This document shows, piece after piece, positions 61,635 through 64,000 of a stretch of DNA of 64,000 nt. This DNA comes from Malurus cyaneus samueli (Eukaryota > Chordata > Aves > Passeriformes > Maluridae): contig CM019237.1 in NCBI GenBank assembly GCA_009741485.1, positions 49,786,050 to 49,850,049 of the forward strand. Direction: 5' to 3'. The position numbers and the translations under genes were made by a program. Within the stretch, counting starts at the first letter, position 1, and every line of letters begins with the position of its first letter. Under the pieces are notes generated by a model that saw nothing but the letters and a program-made list of their open reading frames with translations, searched no databases and had not been told where the DNA came from.

Positions 61635-63224
61635 ATCTTGGTACATAATAAGAGACAATAATATCTTAATAACGGGATCTTAAGACTTCATTTTTTTATG
61701 TTTACATAAAATATTAATCTACTTGATTGTCAGTTTTTTCAAATTGTTCCAGCCGCACCAGTGCTTTTTGATAGTAACATTTGATTTTTTTATGGTCATC
61801 AGAATGTGTCCAGCTGAGAGGAGATGATGTAGCCAGGCTGCATCCCTGAGTCAGAGCAAATCCAAGGTCAGAGCCATGAAGGTGCCACAGGTCTGGAGCA
61901 GGAAAGCTGCCCTGGAAGCAAACCAAGCCATAAACTCAGAGAGGTCACATATGCCTGGATACCCATGGGCAATGCTGAACTGAGGCAAGGCTTGAAAATG
62001 AACCCAAAAACAAGCACATGTTTACCACTCACACTACTTAGGGTGGTGTAAAAACCACACTGCCACGATAGGGTGGGTCGAGGCATAGGGCTTGAGGGCT
62101 GATTATTTAAAGAAAGTAATAAAGGTAAAATGTCTCTTCATTCTAATGTTGAGGTCTAGAATTTCATGGTAAGATATGCATTGTGTTCCCTAAGGGGTTC
62201 CTTTCCTCAAACAGGCACTGTCAGACAATCAGTATTGTCTGACAGGGATAAACAAAATAACCCCGGCTTAGTTTCCTTTTGTGCTTCAGCACAACAAACT
62301 GTACACGTGTAGTAAAAGAGATTGTTCTGATAGGCTCAGGAAGAATATTAAAAAAAGAAGAGTTTAAAAATACCAAGTCAATGCAAATCTGTTGCAAGCA
62401 TTCTCATTCCCAATTTACAGATATTTTATTTCTCCTCGTTCCTCTCTCTGTTTTTTAATTTAATTCAAGCAGCATGTATCACCCTATTTCAAAAACATCC
62501 ATTAAAAAAATCAAGCGATATTTTAATCAATTTAACCTACTTTTCAGATATTTTGACAGAGGGTCTGGGCTTAATGCAGGCTGCTACAGAAGGATTTCTT
62601 GTTAGTACAGAAAGAAATTTGCTCATGATAGGTTAAAACAAAGGAGATAAGTCAGACTAGTCTGACCAACTGCCCCTTTAATCAAATATAAGCTGAGTCT
62701 GGGGGATTTTTGAAATGAATTTATCCTGATCCCTAAGACAACTTGGCCCAAGACATAAGATGCAATTTCCTTTCTACAATATTTCTTATCATTAACTGCA
62801 ATTTAAAAAAAAAAAACTGGGTTATTAATATTAATGCCCGTGTTGAACTCCTTCAACAGATTCCTATCTCCTATTAAAAAAAAAAAACGCCATGTTCTCT
62901 TATGTCCATTTCTTTCCAACACCATTGGTCTTTTCCTAGTTCTTTTGCCTTTTTTTTTGTTCTCCAAGTTGGAGTTTCTTGCAAATATGATTGTCTAGTT
63001 TCTGCTCTGAGAACCACTCCTGCATTTCTCCTTTTTCAACAACTGGCAGCTGGAGGAGGCAGGAGCAGGAGAGTGGCTGTCAGGGATGGGAAGTGAGGGT
63101 GGAAAGGGTGTAAACAGATGGGAAAGAATAAGAAACTGGCAAGAAACTGGAGAGGGAAGAAGATTGTTGTAGATAAAATGATGAACTAACAGGAAGGAAC
63201 ATGCTGAACAGCAAATATGGAATC
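61635..63224. other. Noncoding DNA, no gene seen
   Basis: AT-rich unique sequence containing the hairpin at 62218. No exon or repeat family recognised. Confidence 0.5.
62218..62245. repeat. Perfect 12-bp stem, 4-nt loop hairpin
   Basis: CTGTCAGACAAT, then CAGT, then ATTGTCTGACAG. The arms are exact reverse complements. Pairing does not extend beyond them. Confidence 0.95.
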
Positions 63225-63277
63225 AGTGGTTAGGCTTGATGATCTTGGGGGTCTTTTCCAACCTGAATGATTCTCTG
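63225..63277 (+). mobile_element. CR1 3'-end fragment
   Basis: 'CAGTGGTTAGGCTTGATGAT', 'CTTGGGGGTCTTTTCCAACC' and 'TGAATGATTCTCTG' form a short plus-strand CR1 tail. Confidence 0.85.
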
Positions 63278-64000
63278 AAAGACAGAAAAGCAAGGTCAAA
63301 AGGCAGAGAACAACAAGGAGGAAGAGAAAGACAGGCATTTTTAGCCTTTCACAGAAGTTAGTTTATTCTTAATCGGTACTCAAGCTCTTAATTAAAAGCT
63401 CTTCCATCTATTGTTGTAGCCAAGCTGTAAAGGAGGGCAGCCAAAAGAAAATATGTTGATGGTTTCTGGAAGAGAAATTGGTACCAAGAAGAGGCGTGCC
63501 ACAGCATTCAATCCCTCAGTTAAAACAGACACATTCCACCAAATCTGAAGAAGCTTTTTAATTTTGAGCATTAGGAATGAAAAAAAGGGGGAAAAGGATT
63601 ATGTGAGCACTCGTCTCTCTCCCAATATTGTCTGTGTTTGTGTGCTAATGCTGGAGCCTGCTAAAACTTGCCTGAAGATGGAGTGCTCAGGTACAGTTTG
63701 AACCCCAGTCAGAGCTCCAAGGTCTCAGGGACTCAGCACTCAAAGCCCCTTAATCTAGACAGTTAATGAATGAGAGCTGGAATTGTTTATCAGATATGCA
63801 GAAAACCATCAGTGCAGAAGGTATCACAGAGAAGGCTGGTGAAGAAAAACAATAGCCACGTCCAGAAATGTGGGCCTGCTCCCTAAACCTACCACCTTCC
63901 CCGAGGAAAAATAAAAAGCTGGAGGAAAACAAATATTTCCGTGAAGTTTATAATGCGACTTAGTGAAGGTGCAGGCCCCTACCTCACACTGACTGTGGCT
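63278..64000. other. Noncoding DNA to the window end
   Basis: AT-rich to mixed unique sequence. No gene or repeat recognised. Confidence 0.5.

Noticed and set aside
61061..61648. 195-codon frame across 61.1-61.6 kb
   Set aside because: It lies entirely in a CR1 element and contains the ambiguous base at 61482.

Overview
This is a 64 kb stretch of vertebrate nuclear DNA, almost certainly from a bird. The main evidence is about 18 fragments of CR1-type LINEs. Most keep the 3' end, and several end in the typical avian tail (a '...TTCCAACC...ATTCTRTGATTCTATGAT'-like pattern). There are also two solo-LTR-like copies and one LTR fragment that resemble LTR families common in songbirds and other Neoaves. 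The sequence is mostly AT-rich, has no operon-like structure, and holds only short chance reading frames between repeats. The species cannot be read from the sequence. The family assignments come from recognition, not from an alignment.

I find no protein-coding gene, tRNA, rRNA or CRISPR array that I can support. The longest open frames fall in low-complexity or repeat DNA: the minisatellite at 9.3-10.1 kb, the pyrimidine tract at 59.6-59.9 kb, and an LTR at 17.1-18.1 kb. The window is therefore intergenic, or lies inside a very long intron.

Layout. 0-9 kb: a long CR1 (+), a minus-strand solo LTR, two short minus-strand CR1 pieces, a (+) LTR 3'-end fragment, and a deleted CR1 (+). 9.27-10.1 kb: a minisatellite of about 43 units built on the core GAGCTCTGAGG. 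10-17 kb: unique AT-rich DNA with two CR1 pieces. 17.1-18.06 kb: a second minus-strand LTR of another family. 18.7 kb: a (GGGA)n tract. 19-28.3 kb: seven CR1 fragments on both strands, including a back-to-back pair. 28-54 kb: mostly unique AT-rich DNA with three longer CR1s (32.3, 34.4 and 39.0 kb), two TA microsatellites and an A-rich tract. 54-59 kb: a CR1 fragment, pyrimidine and CAAA-type simple repeats. 59.6-60.7 kb: a (CCCTT)n tract running straight into a CpG-dense island that contains an 11-bp/33-bp tandem repeat. This is the only place that looks like a possible promoter. 61.0-61.6 kb: a long minus-strand CR1 containing the window's only ambiguous base, which sits exactly between two copies of a 30-bp segment and is probably an assembly seam.

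There is no set of cooperating genes to describe. The points most worth a second look are the CpG island with its flanking AAGGG/CCCTT tract, the structured minisatellite, the assembly seam, the nearly identical inverted CR1 copies, and several long perfect palindromes.
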